A stretch of 64,000 bases of DNA from Apiotrichum sp. Y4204 (taxonomy: Eukaryota; Basidiomycota; Tremellomycetes; Trichosporonales; Trichosporonaceae). Shown here in pieces: positions 53,763 to 64,000 of this stretch. Where the stretch lies: positions 62,001 through 126,000 of the forward strand of contig JAMYHL010000006.1 of NCBI GenBank assembly GCA_025531455.1. Direction: 5' to 3'. The notes under the pieces were generated by a model. It had not been told where the DNA came from and made no database searches. It worked only from the letters and a program-made list of their open reading frames with translations. Made by a program: the position numbers and the translations under genes. Positions within the stretch are counted from its first letter, which is position 1. Each line of letters starts with the position of its first letter.

Positions 53763-55157
53763 CTACTCCTTCTCTCGCGCCTGCGCTTCCATCCTCGCCT
53801 TACGCGCACCGTCGAGAAGAGGGCGCCTGTTGGTCCCCGGCTCGTCCAGCATCGCGGCCGTGAAACCCGTCTCCAGAAGAAACTGCTCTTCGCCCACTTG
53901 GGTGAAATACACGTCGGCATCGACGAAAGTGATGTAGTCGTTGACCGCGGGTGGGTGGGGTAAGGGTGCGAAAGGGGGGACGGCGTCGTCCGAGTCCCAG
54001 TCAAACTCTTCCTGATACGTTTCGAAAAGGGAATGCACCGTTTGCTCACGGTTTACCAGAATGGTCGGAAAATCCACAAAGGGCAAGACGTTAACGAACG
54101 TGCACTTGGGTGGCGGCTGTTGACGAACGCCAAACTCTATGGCGAAGAAGTACAGATCCTCGGGGTCAATGAGAGGCTGCCACTGGCTGTCGTCGTTCCA
54201 ATGCGGCTGAGGTTTCTTTGGTATCTTGCGGTCGCTGAGAAACGTAACCCGCCGAAGCGAATCAGGATGTACAAACCACCTCCGAAACCAAGAAGGCAAA
54301 GGCTCCGCTTCGGTTGGAATGTAAGGCATCATGATAACCAAGTCCGTGAGTCCCTTGGAAAGGATTGCAGGACGATTCGGAGCGAAAAACTGCTCGGATT
54401 TGGCGACGTAAATGAGCTTGTTTGCAGTGAAACCGTCATAAGACGTGTCCGTAGAAGGAGTGCCGCGAACGCGCAGCGTGTGAAGGCGGGTGAAGGCCGT
54501 TCTGTCTTCATGATGGAGGTGGGGCGTGACGGCGCCGCAGACGTCCAGAATACGAGTGTAACGGAGATAAGGACGCCAATGGTCGAACTCGCCCCACGCG
54601 CCGTCCTGCGCCGAGAAGCGATAGTCGCGCTCAAAGAGATAGGGCACGACATGGAGTTTTTGGCGCTCCTTGTCCTTGAAGCGAATGACGAGGTGGTGCG
54701 CGAGCTGCGCGTCGACGCGGTCACGAAGTGCCCGGCACGTTTGACGCAGCGACATCAAGTCTTCGAGGCTGTGAAACTTGAGAATTTCGTCGAAGAGATG
54801 AGGATACATGTCCGGGTCCAGTGAGGGGCCTTCATGGGGGAGGCTTGGCGGGCCGAAAGCCGCCTTCGGAACATCGAGTTCGCTCTTGCTTTCGATCCTG
54901 TGGGCAGGCCGCGTGTCGAGATTGTCCGCCCCTTCCTCTGGTTCATTCTTGACGCGGGGCTTGTTTTCCTTCGTGTTGACTCCCTTGTTTTTCTTCGTGC
55001 CTTTCGTGGTTTTGCTAGGCTTTGCCGACTTCGCGGGCTTCGTGACCTTTGCAGACTTTGAGGGTTTGCTGGCAGTTGCTGCCGCGGACGTGGACGCCGC
55101 CGTTCCAATTCCTTCCTCCTCGTCGTGCGCGCGCTTCCGCGATCTCGTCACCGGCAT
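53763..55157 (-). CDS. F-box-like protein with a Lys-rich N-terminus
   Basis: Single exon of about 464 residues; MPVTRSRKRAHDEEEG (55157) was taken as the start. Residues ~20-90 are Lys/Ser/Thr/Pro-rich (SKPSKSAKVTKPAKSAKPSK-like), suggesting nuclear targeting. An F-box-like motif follows: MYPHLFDEILKFHSLEDLMS then LRQTCRALRDRV, with the usual L-P/H-L and Leu/Cys spacing. The remainder is a leucine- and aromatic-containing region of unknown fold, ending near a Glu/Ala-rich tail. F-box proteins act as substrate adaptors of SCF ubiquitin ligases; the substrate here is unknown. Short basidiomycete F-box proteins form large, poorly named families, so no symbol is given. Confidence 0.7.
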   Translation of the reverse strand: MPVTRSRKRAHDEEEGIGTAASTSAAATASKPSKSAKVTKPAKSAKPSKTTKGTKKNKGVNTKENKPRVKNEPEEGADNLDTRPAHRIESKSELDVPKAAFGPPSLPHEGPSLDPDMYPHLFDEILKFHSLEDLMSLRQTCRALRDRVDAQLAHHLVIRFKDKERQKLHVVPYLFERDYRFSAQDGAWGEFDHWRPYLRYTRILDVCGAVTPHLHHEDRTAFTRLHTLRVRGTPSTDTSYDGFTANKLIYVAKSEQFFAPNRPAILSKGLTDLVIMMPYIPTEAEPLPSWFRRWFVHPDSLRRVTFLSDRKIPKKPQPHWNDDSQWQPLIDPEDLYFFAIEFGVRQQPPPKCTFVNVLPFVDFPTILVNREQTVHSLFETYQEEFDWDSDDAVPPFAPLPHPPAVNDYITFVDADVYFTQVGEEQFLLETGFTAAMLDEPGTNRRPLLDGARKARMEAQAREKE

Positions 55158-57855
55158 ATCCCAGAGTCGGGTTTGGGGTCGACGGAAGGATAATAAGAAA
55201 AGACGGAGAAAAAAAGGCAAAGGAGAGTGAAGGGTAGTCAGAGACTGTGAGGGGATGAGACTGTGAGGGGATGAGAGTTCGAGACGTGGGATCCGAATGG
55301 ACGAGGTAATGGACGAGGTGTATCGTGAGGATCAATGTGCGCGTCTGGGTGACCTACGAATTTGCGGGGTCCCACAGTGAGAAGCACGCGTCAAGTCGCG
55401 TCAACTCGAAAGAATCTTGGTCTCGCTGTCATGTCCCTCACGTTACGGGCTGTCCAACTTGCAACTTTGCAACTTGATTAACTTGGCAATTGACAACAAC
55501 GCGACAGTACGACTGCAACAGCAGACAGTCCCGTGCTGATAGCGAGTGGGGGGATTGGTCACCGACGTGTCGCGATTAGATATCAGATGTAAATTTGCAG
55601 ATAACCGCTCACATTGACTTCATTCTACAGCCATGCATCTAGTGGCGTCTCGCTTTTGAATCCATATGTCCGACACGGACTTATGCTAAGAAAGATTTAC
55701 AGTCAAGTTCTCACACCAGCCATTCCCCAATCACTTGAAGTCGTTAGAAGGGCCATGCTTTCCGCCGCGCACAGCCGGTCGGCTCATCTGGGGGGAACGT
55801 TTGTGCCGATGTGCCAACGAACGGACTTTGTGTATCCGCTGCACGCCCGACGGCACACGGGACATGGGACGGATCTCCAGGGCACCCAGGATACAAGCCT
55901 GCAGGATGGGTCAGGAGGATGGCCAGGAGTGAAACGCCAGCGATTAGGATTTAGAGTGTGCCAGACAGGTCAGACACCGTATAAGCGCGATCCTTGCATC
56001 TTCGCCCCGTCATTGCAGATTTGCATGTCTGACTGCGTATGCGTCTGCTGCCAGCTCCAGTGCCCAGTGCCAATGTCCGCAGCCCTGCTTCTCGGCGATG
56101 TGGACAACAGGGATGATGGACACAGCGGTGCGAGGTTCACGGCCGCTCTACTCCTGAGGCCACTGTACCACTGTACAGCTTCCAGCGTTCACACATCGGG
56201 CACACATAGGGTCCCTCAGCTCCACTCGATCCACTCCGGCAGTCCGCCATGAGCGTCATGAAGCTAGAGACAGCGCAGTGATGAACACGCGGAGCCAAAT
56301 GTGCGTGACACATGTATGACATGGTTACAGTGGCGCAGACGTTGTACACCCAGAGTGCCATCCCAGTGACCCACCATCCAAGCCATGGCAAGTGGAAATT
56401 GAGTGTTTACCCGCAGTTCCCGCAGGCGGCGAGGACCGCCTACGTAAATTATGGAAAGTCGACATTCCCTTGCTCGTCATCCCTTCTCACGAGTTCAGTG
56501 ATCAGTGAAAGGGTCTGAACTGTGGTCGACCGCTTCAGCTCCATAGAGCGTACAGTCAGCCGCATGCGGAATCAGCCTGTAGAAAGCACTACTGACGATG
56601 GTGCATAAGAGCGAGCTACTACTATTCTGCGAGGCAGACTGTAAATGTCGAAGAATGCAATCAAGTGAGCAGCATCCAGACGATCCACATTGGTGTAAGA
56701 ATTGAGGAAGTGGATCGAGTAGTGGAACATGATGCAATCGGGCGGCTCGAGGCTCGAAGCTCGGGGGCTTGGGCGTGGTCCGCGTTGTGGAACGCAGTTG
56801 AAGCCGTCCCTGGATTCCTGGACCGCGGGGCGAGCGCAGAAGGGCAGAGGAGGCATGGGTGGAGGGAGAGGGACAGAGGCAGGAGGGCAGAGGTGGACGA
56901 CGCACACGACCCTTTGTGGCCCCTTGTTTTAGTCTTATTATAACATCTGCTTCCAGACTTTCCTCCTTTGCACACTACCGCTGCGGATCCTCCAGATCAT
57001 TCTCAGATCTGCAAACGACTTGGCAGATAATGGCGCTTCCCTTGTTTGGAATTTCGGTACAGAGGTGCATGCAGCATGCCGCGGTCCGCACTGCCAAAGT
57101 AGAAGCGCTTTGTACGCAGAACGCACACGACCATAAGAGTTGACGCATCTGCTCATCGTCCGTCTCTCCTCGTGTTGCCATTCGCATTGTCTCTCGTCCA
57201 GCTCGGCCACTGTCGATTGACTGACACACACACGCGCGCCCCCTGCTTGCAACCCGATCGCCACAGGAACGCGATCCTCGACGCGCGTACAGGCTGTGTG
57301 CCCTTGCGCCCCTCGATCCCTCGACCGCGCCAGGTACAAGGTGCTAGCAGAGCTCCGCATTGTCTCATCCATAGATCTACCGGGCCGCGCCACCAGAGGC
57401 CACCGGCCACCAAGGACGACAAGGCCGCTTCCGGAGACATTCCGCACCGCTCAAGTCGAGATTTCTCGCACGGGCCGCTCTGGCTGTGCAGCTAGCAGCA
57501 TTTCAGAAAAAAAGGCAGCCAGCCGGCAGCCAAGATTTGAGACAGCGACAGCGCGATTGCGATTGCGATTGAGAAATTGCACTCTTTGCACCGGCGAACA
57601 AAGCTCAAGCGGTCCAGAAGCATTTGTAGATTGTAGAAGGGTACCGCGCGTCCACTGCCTCCACCACGACGTCCGCGACTGATATCTCGACATCTCAAAA
57701 CAGAAGGGCTGTAGCTTGCGCTCGGAACCCCGATTCTCGTCCTCGACACTCCTCTCTTGGCCTGATCACCTCGCGGCTACTGTTTAATAGCTTGCACATT
57801 GTCCTCACCTTCAGCTCTCCGTCCCCACGTCACCACCCGTTTGACCGTAGCAAAG
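55158..57855. other. Intergenic region with no gene recognised
   Basis: 2.7 kb between divergent starts. It holds short meaningless frames only, including a GATTGC microrepeat near 57555-57572 and a CTGTACAG palindrome at 56171. The 3' end is the promoter of the BTB-like gene. Confidence 0.4.
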
Positions 57856-58786
57856 ATGCTCACTGCGTCCACTCCCGTCTCCGCGCTCCACGGCGTCCAG
57901 GACCAGGACTTTGCTGGCTTTGACGTCAATGTTGTGTCCCGCGAGGGCGTGATGTACCGTACTGATCGCCAGAAGCTTGCGGCCGCGAGGTGAGCTCGAT
58001 CGGGCGGGAAAAGACGAACGTTTCGCTCATGCTGACCTCTAGCACCGTGCTGCGCAACCAGTTGCTTTCGAACCCAGGGCGCATTCACATCAATGCGCCC
58101 TCCGCGACCCTCGGGCCGTTTCTGGACATTGTCCTTGGCGACGCGGACCTCTTCCCCGTGGTGAACGACCGCGCGTCCATCCTCGGCGCCCTCGACATTC
58201 TCGTTCTGCTGAAGCAGTATGACTGCGCCGCGGCCCTCACGTACGCGCTCACCGCGCTCAAGTGCCTTGCGATGGAGCACGACGTGTGTCCGCTGGAGAC
58301 ATTTGTGCTCGGCGCCGCGCTTGACGACGTCGCCCTCTGCCGCACTGCGATCGTGTACGGCAGTGACGCCGATATTGCCGCGCTGGAGACTAGCCCAGTC
58401 GCCAACTTTTGGCCCTCCGTTCCCGCTCACTATCGCACGGCTCTTGCGCGCGCCTGGGAGACCAAGGACCCCAAGGACCGTGGGAACCGCTTCATGCAGG
58501 AAATGTGTCTCGAGGGTGAGTGTGAGATCATGTCGCGCATCGAAGAACCAATCCTCCCCCCAGCCGGCACCCTCAAATCGCGGAGATCCTGTTACTGATT
58601 GCAGATGAACGCACCGACCTCGAGTCCAAGAATGTCAACGGAATGTGGTGCGTCGCTGAGCTGGTCGCCGACAGCAAGATCGCCACCACGCGCGTCGAGG
58701 TTCGGCCCGTCGAGGCCGTCGAGAGCCGCGCCACCCCTCACTTTCAGATCGACGAGGACCCCTTCTACTCGGACGACGAGGAGTAG
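57856..58786 (+). CDS. BTB/POZ-like domain protein
   Basis: Three exons (splices AG|C = S at 57988/58042 and G|AT = D at 58515/58605), stop TAG 58784-58786. The N-terminal half reads FAGFDVNVVSREGVMYRTDR, then LAAASTVLRNQLLSNPGRIH, ATLGPFLDIVLG and ILGALDILVLLKQYDCAAAL. This is the BTB order of beta-strand, helix and long hydrophobic helices found in fungal BTB proteins. The C-terminal half is an alpha-helical region of unknown fold ending in acidic DEDPFYSDDEE. BTB proteins dimerise and serve as Cul3 adaptors or regulators; a specific role cannot be given. No kelch or zinc finger partner domain is seen. Confidence 0.65.
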
Positions 58787-59268
58787 CAGGCCATTCCTGC
58801 GCGTAACAGTGACACCCCAAAACTGCTCTGTCTACAGGGCACATCAATCGCGCCACCAGCTAAAAGGATAGCACCCAGCCGACGTAGGGTCAAGCCACCC
58901 CAACCATTGTTTCAATCCCATCACGTTCACTTCACGCTCTCTCATAGTTCGCGAGCCATCTTCATCCTCGTGACAAATCATTCTCTGTATGCATTCTTCA
59001 CCTGTGTTTGTAAACTGTTGCTCTGTTGAACGACCCGCTCCGGTCGTAATGCTAAATGTGGCAATGTGGCAAATTGATCAACCTGCCTTCTGACCGTGCT
59101 ATCCTCACTGATTTGGCATGCGCATCATTATCTCCAGGATCCAGGATTTGTGACTACTACGAAAGACTATTCTTGGAATTAGCGTAATCGACCTGAACTT
59201 GCGGCCGGAGGATCAAGGATCATGTTTGCACCGGCCGGGTGGGCGATCCCCTAACGAGCCGCTGGGAA
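58787..59268. other. Convergent 3' region
   Basis: 482 bp between the BTB-like stop and the 3' end of the uncharacterised minus-strand gene. Nothing recognised. Confidence 0.4.
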
Positions 59269-60396
59269 TCACATTTGAGTGTCCTCCCAGTCCGGGTCAA
59301 CATCTGGAGACTGCTGCTGAGGCTCTGGCTGCTGCTGGGGCTCTGGTGGTTGCTGAGGCTCTGGCTGCTCAATAGGCGCAGGATATTCACGCCTCTGGCG
59401 TACACAAAGATGCCGAAAGTCAACGGGTGACCAAAGGCGTTCGTAGGGGATCTCATTCCGTCTGCGAGTCGTTAGCAGATGATCGTCCGCGGAACCGCAG
59501 TACTCTTGTCTGGCTGTACTGTAGACACCCACCTAATGCGGCGACTGCGGTTCTCAGGGTCGAATTGGTGTGCAGCATCAGGACCCAAAACCTTGACAAG
59601 GAGCCGTAACCGGGCATTGATAATGTCGGTGATAGGGAATGGCGTCGGTACACCGCGGCGCGCGCGGCCCAGGAGGTGTTGCGCGGCGCGGAACGGATAG
59701 TCGGCGATCCCTCCGTTGTACGTCTCAGGCTCAACTCTCCAGAGCTTGAAGGGGCGAAAATCGAAGGTAAACGGGTGTGCAGTAAAATCCTCAGAAGTGT
59801 CGCGAAACCATCTGATGGAACAAGTACGGCGTTTGAAAGGGCGCTTGCGGTGCTCCCAGTCTGCAAAGAGGTTGAGAAACATGCCAAAGTGTTCTGCGAG
59901 TACGCGAATCAGTGCCAGGTTTCAACTCCAGCTTCTAACAACACTCCACCTCCAGGTTCCACTTACTGGCAGCGTAGAAGACTTCATGATCGACCTTCTC
60001 CAGGTGGAAGCCGCCTTCCCAGCCGCCGTACTCGTGACCCATGCCTTTGACCCATGCAGACACGTGGTTGGCGAGGACGAGTAACTGCTCGTATCGTTCC
60101 ACCAGGATTTCAAAAGTGTCAAGGAGATCTGTGCGGGAGAAAGTCTGCGTGTGACCGTTGTCGTCGGTCCAGTGGAACGCGGTGATGAAGAAGCGGCTCG
60201 CACCAAAGATTCGCAGAAGCCAAAATGACCAGCGTGGACGCGCCTCGAGGTACGTGACGACCGGCGTGCCCTCGTGCAGATGGACGCGCTCGGTGACGTC
60301 TGTGAAGAAGGATGGCTGTGGGGGTTGAGATACGGCAAAGTCGTACCTATCGAGCCATTCGGGGTGCTCTGGCCACCGTGGAAATAAGAACCACAT
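59269..60396 (-). CDS. Uncharacterised fungal protein with a C-terminal Pro/Glu/Gln repeat
   Basis: Three exons on the minus strand, ATG 60396. Splicing at GTAAGT (A|AA = K) and at GTGGGT (AG|A = R) gives one continuous protein. It is rich in aromatic residues and has no signal peptide or transmembrane segment. Distinct blocks are WFLFPRWPEHPEWL, EARPRWSFWLLRIFGASRFF, HEVFYAAKHFGMFLNLFADW and WRVEPETYNGGIADYPFRAA. The C-terminus carries about four PEPQQ/PQQQ repeats before DVDPDWEDTQM. I do not recognise the family. The protein may be specific to this lineage. Confidence 0.65.
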
Positions 60397-60872
60397 TTGT
60401 GCGTGACTGTGTGAGAGTGTGTGGGGGCGATCAAAGTGAAGGTGGTCAATGCTGCGACTCTTCTAGATGTGCTTAAATAGCACATAGCCATGGCCCGCCA
60501 CCAGATTATCAGAGGCCAGAGAATCAGTTTATCGGAGGCCATGAGACATTTGTTAGACGCTTCCGTCCTCGTCAACTCAACTTTCCGCAACTAGCTGGTT
60601 GTAAAGTGGTCCCCCCCGATGTCTGGCATTTCCAGTTGCGGTACGTCGCGAACTGAGCGCATGTCAATCATGGATCGAATGCACCACCTGATTGTTCATA
60701 GTCTCGCCAAACGATGGGGCCATTGATCCACTGAGCTCGTGAGACTTGTGTTCATCAGAAACTCACAATATGATCTGTAGCCCCCATATGCATGGTGTTT
60801 GGACAGGCAGAGGGATATTTCGATATAAAGCGCACTCGTAGGGCAGGATTTTGCCCCATCGACAACAGCACC
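60397..60872. promoter_or_regulatory. Divergent promoter region
   Basis: 476 bp shared by the uncharacterised minus-strand gene and the small membrane protein gene. Nothing specific was identified. Confidence 0.4.
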
Positions 60873-61492
60873 ATGACTCGTCCTGGCGATCACGTTAGTT
60901 CTTTTCCCTCCTGCCTCCAACTTCCGTTGCTTACTTCCTAGACCGTGGTCGCGGGCTACAATCGCCTTTTCCTCGCCCTCTGTCCTGCCATGGCTGGCGT
61001 TGCGTTTGTGGCCGGCTGTACGATAGCGATTCCTGCCACGATGGAGATTGAGGATAACGAAAGGAAAAGGAAGTAAGTCGTACGAATCAATGATCATGAT
61101 CAAGAGGGCCAGTGCCATCTCTGGTGTCTATCATATATCCCATCAATCATAGCTATCATGTGCTCACCACACCCAGTATACACGTTGGAGCTTTGGTGCT
61201 CTTGGCTCTTTGGGCCAAAGCATCGACGGCTGGCGGAAACCTCCTGTCGCAGTACTGTGTGATTCACGACCGCCGCTTTGGCCCACTCGCACTCCTCGCC
61301 ATCGTACTTGGGGGCCCGCCTCCCTTTACTGCCATTCCCATCGTTTCCCGTACTTCCGGTCCTCCTAGCCGTGACACTTCGATTGCTGAAAACGAGATCA
61401 ACTCCAGTGCGCCAGAGGAGCCAGTGGACAGCATTATGATGGACCGCGACGACTCTCGTTCCACTCAGATCAGCATTCGCCACGTCGCATGA
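60873..61492 (+). CDS. Small membrane protein, unknown family
   Basis: Three exons. MTRPGDH is joined to TVVAGYNRLFLALC, then NIHVGALVLLALWAKASTAG. Splices: CAC|GTTAGT...CTAG|ACC and AA|GTAAGT...CAG|T (giving AAT). Two or three hydrophobic segments (around residues 10-35 and 50-90) suggest a membrane protein; the C-terminal third is acidic and Ser/Arg-rich. No domain recognised. Because no homologous motif confirms it, the gene is supported mainly by the good splice signals and frame continuity. Confidence 0.55.
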
Positions 61493-61550
61493 ACTTTGTA
61501 GATATCATAATGCAATGCCAGTAATGCGTGCATTCACTGTGAAGCTTGTG

Positions 61551-63169
61551 CTACTGTGAGAACTGAGCAACCAAGTACTGGCTAACTGATGTCGGGGATA
61601 GCGGCGACCCGAGGTCGGTGATAATAAAGTCAATGAGGTCCGGGTACGTGATGTCGTACGGCGGCTGGTTTGCAATCATGTCGCGGGACATCTGCAGGTC
61701 CGCCGTGAGATTCGGCGTGGCTGCTCCAGACATGATTTGGGGGCGGTCGAGGGACGGACGCCGGGAGTGGGCGGGCGTCGTCGGAGGGAAGGAAGCGGTC
61801 GAGGGCAGGTCGGTGGGGAACGAGAGCGGCAGTTTGTCTTCAAGGGCGCTCGGCATCGGGAGGTCGGTCTGCTGCAGAGGGTAGTATCGCAAGAACTTGT
61901 AGGATTCAGCGAGCGCGAACACCGGCTTCTGGAGCGCCTTGGCGATCAACGCGACCTGAGACGTGCCGACGGACGAGACGAGCGCTCCGCTCTCCACCAC
62001 TGCTTCGCAGCCCAGCAGCACCATGTCCACACGCTCCATCACGTATCCAACTGCACTGTCCAGGACAACGGTGCACGGAATGCCCATCTCGGTGAGCTTC
62101 TGGTATGTGCGCAATCTAGAGTCAGTTCGATAATTAAGACCACGTAATGATGTGTCCCGCACCACCCAGACGCAATGTGGTGTCCGACAACAGTGTCACC
62201 TGCCACTGGCGCTAAAGCGCCAGTTGACTGCCACCACAGAGCAGATCTCAGACGAGAGACCCAGTTTTCTAACAGCCAAAACTCACCCAAGACATCTTGG
62301 GCGCGCCTCGGTCACGTAGACGCTGATGCGCTTGTGCTGCTTGTGGGCTTTGATGATAGAGTCGACAACCGTGCGCGAGTAGGAGTGAATGAGGATCTGG
62401 TGCTGTCAGCAACTGCGGTGACTATCAAGGCTCCATATCTCGACACTCACCACAGCGTCATCGCGAAGGAAGTCGACGGCGACATCGGTAATCTTCCGGC
62501 GAAATGTAACGGATTCCTTGTTGCAGAAGTCGCGTCCCTGCTCCAAAAGTCGCTTCTTGTACATCACAAAGTCCTGGGGAGGTTAGTGCCCGAGAGCTGA
62601 GGTCAAGATGGCCGCTGTGTCACAGTCGGCGCTACCGACAACTCCGCCAAGTCCAAGCGAACAAAGCCCACGATCCAAGCAGATATGGGAGACACCATTC
62701 GGCGAACTCTCAACACACTCACCGATCCACCGTGCTCAGCCGAGATAAACCGCTCCCACAGCTGACATCCCGCACGAACACCAAGACTGGTCTGGGTGTC
62801 CATGAGCGCCTGGCGGCCTTTCCTGAGCTCGAGCATGAGTCCTGAGATGGTCGTAGCTAAGGAGTCAGCGAGGACCTTGTGACGAGCTGATATACGCACC
62901 AGTGGAAGCAGCCATGAGCTCAGTCAAAGCGCGAATAGCAGCGATGGGATGCGGGTCCTGGTCGTCAGCAGTAGCTCTTACTCGAACTCGGAGTGCTTTC
63001 GGGGGAGCGTCAGCACTCAATGCTGGCGACGCACCTGCTGCGCGGCAAGCTTGTACGCCGCGACGACGTCAAAGCCGCCGGAAGCCGACGAGGACGCCGC
63101 ATCGGGAAGCGTGCTCGCCGTCCCTAGTGCCGGACTGCTGTTTGCAGGTGTCGAGGCTGCTGTGGACAT
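61551..63169 (-). CDS. GCN3: Translation initiation factor eIF2B subunit alpha
   Basis: Five exons on the minus strand, ATG 63169. The N-terminal helix region reads DPHPIAAIRALTELMAAST, then LELRKGRQAL and CQLWERFISAEHG. The conserved catalytic-like core follows: ILIHSYSRTVVDSI, VTEARPRCLG, MGIPCTVVLDSAVGYVMERV, DMVLLGCEAVVESGALVSSV, GTSQVALIAKALQKPVF, ALAESYKFLR and the closing IITDLGSPLSPTSVSQYL. These define the eIF2B alpha/beta/delta fold of the GDP-GTP exchange factor for eIF2, where the alpha subunit mediates inhibition by phosphorylated eIF2. A ~45-residue Ser/Pro-rich insertion (with RRPS) sits between FPTDLP and the final helix and is absent in yeast Gcn3; it is probably a flexible, phosphorylated loop. 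Confidence 0.93.
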
Positions 63170-63645
63170 TGTGTTATGGATTGTGGAGATGGGACAATGG
63201 ATGGAGAGTTTTGTGTGGGTGTGCAGGAGATGGAAATATCGAGTTGCACTTTTGGATGCTGGACGCGTGCCTGGCTGGCTGGCTGGCTGGCGGCTAGGCG
63301 GCTTTGATTTGAGTGGGTAAGAGTGGAGGGGGATTTAGAATTGAGTGAGAGAGATGAAAGAGATAGAGGGTGTGTTGGATGGTTCCTTCGCGGACATGTG
63401 GTTTTTGAGGGCATCGCAGCCGACGCTCTCATTGACCAAAAGGAGAGAGACCCTCGTCGCCCCCTCAAGACTTCTCTTCATTCTCCAGCACATCCAGCTC
63501 AACTATCCATCCACAGCAACGCGTGTAGAAACCAATCTTGAACATTTCATTAATCAACGCCCGGCGCCCCACCACACGAGTACAGCATTCACCTGACGAT
63601 CCTACGATCTCCATCCCACGGCCTCGAGGCAGCATCCTGGTCACC
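63170..63645. promoter_or_regulatory. Divergent promoter region at the right edge
   Basis: 476 bp between eIF2B alpha and the next gene. Contains a CTGG(C) microrepeat near 63272-63292. Nothing specific identified. Confidence 0.4.
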
Positions 63646-64000
63646 ATGTCCGCCCGTGACTACACCGACTCAGAGTCCGAGACTGAAGCTGCTCTTCTCT
63701 CCATGGCCCGCGAAGACTCTACAATGTCCACACCAGCGCCAAAGTCCCCCGCAAAGTCCCCCTCAAAGGGCGAGGCCGCAGCTGGCGAACGCACGGGGCA
63801 GTCACTCAAGATCACGGTACGTATCGCACAGAATCTTGATGCCTAAAGGTGTCCCATGCCGGCCCGCGTTATTGTGCGGTGCGAGTGGCGTGCAGTTCAC
63901 AACCCATCCATTGTTGTGTCTATCCCATACTGACGCTTGCGTATTTCTTTATGCCTCCTCTCGCGACTTGCAACATCTTGTTCCTCCATCCAGCTCCGCC
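63646..64000 (+). CDS. 5' end of an unknown gene, truncated by the window edge
   Basis: The first exon (63646-63816) encodes MSARDYTDSESETEAALLSM and a Ser/Pro/Lys-rich region (KSPAKSPSKGEAAAGERTGQ) before a GTACGT donor at 63817. An acceptor (CAG, 63991-63993) leaves a few bases of a second exon. The acidic-then-SPxK composition suggests a nuclear protein, but the product cannot be named. Confidence 0.5.

Noticed and set aside
54033..54824. Plus-strand frame opposite the F-box gene
   Set aside because: No domain; the minus strand carries the coherent protein.
1..64000. Search for CRISPR arrays, rRNA genes and complete transposons
   Set aside because: Eukaryotic window; no regularly spaced repeat array, no conserved rRNA segments and no transposase, reverse transcriptase or long terminal repeats seen.

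Overview
The window is nuclear DNA from a fungus, most probably a basidiomycetous yeast of the Tremellomycetes (a Trichosporonales-like relative of Cryptococcus; this placement is an inference). The evidence is GC-rich coding sequence, many very short introns (about 34-60 nt) with CTNAC/CTAAC branch sites close to the acceptor, many small exons, and protein families in their fungal form (Erg28, Ctu2/Ncs2, Zn2Cys6 regulator, OPT transporter, YCF1/MRP ABC transporter, Nop15-type RRM protein). All gene models were spliced by eye from GT(GC)-AG signals and reading-frame continuity.

Layout, left to right. 1-5767: 3' part of a giant Ala/Gly/Ser/Thr-rich repeat protein (+). 6272-7344: Mediator Med19-like protein (-). 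7824-8979: a small secreted repeat protein made of phase-1 symmetric exons, two of them tandem duplicates that include their intron (-). 11692-12986: ribosomal protein L5 (-) with a GC-AG intron. 13758-14291: an intronless actinobacterial-looking P-loop kinase (+). 14935-15032: an intron-containing tRNA-Gly(UCC). About 15.0-20.5 kb: no gene recognised. 20579-21109: an alpha-factor-like Kex2 repeat precursor with two alternating Cys-containing peptides (+). 22233-24557: Zn2Cys6 regulator (-). 25097-26142: peroxisomal enoyl-CoA hydratase/isomerase (+). 26454-27158 and 27451-29077: head-to-head ERG28 (-) and CTU2 (+). 29757-32518: alpha-actinin (+). 33523-34804: cofilin (+). 35520-39156: OPT oligopeptide transporter (-). 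39.2-46.0 kb: second gene-poor stretch. 45977-47541: Nop15/NIFK-like nucleolar RRM protein (-). 48318-53347: ABCC transporter (+). 53763-55157: F-box-like protein (-). 57856-58786: BTB-like protein (+). 59269-60396: uncharacterised (-). 60873-61492: small membrane protein (+). 61551-63169: eIF2B alpha (-). 63646 to the end: 5' end of an unknown gene (+).

The genes are mostly unrelated housekeeping functions: translation (RPL5, eIF2B alpha, CTU2, tRNA), cytoskeleton (alpha-actinin and cofilin side by side), sterol and fatty-acid metabolism, and transport. The parts most worth following up are the secreted repeat-peptide precursor at 20.6 kb, the exon-duplicated secreted protein at 8 kb, the giant protein with seven glycine-zipper-like segments, and the probable bacterial gene acquisition at 13.8 kb.
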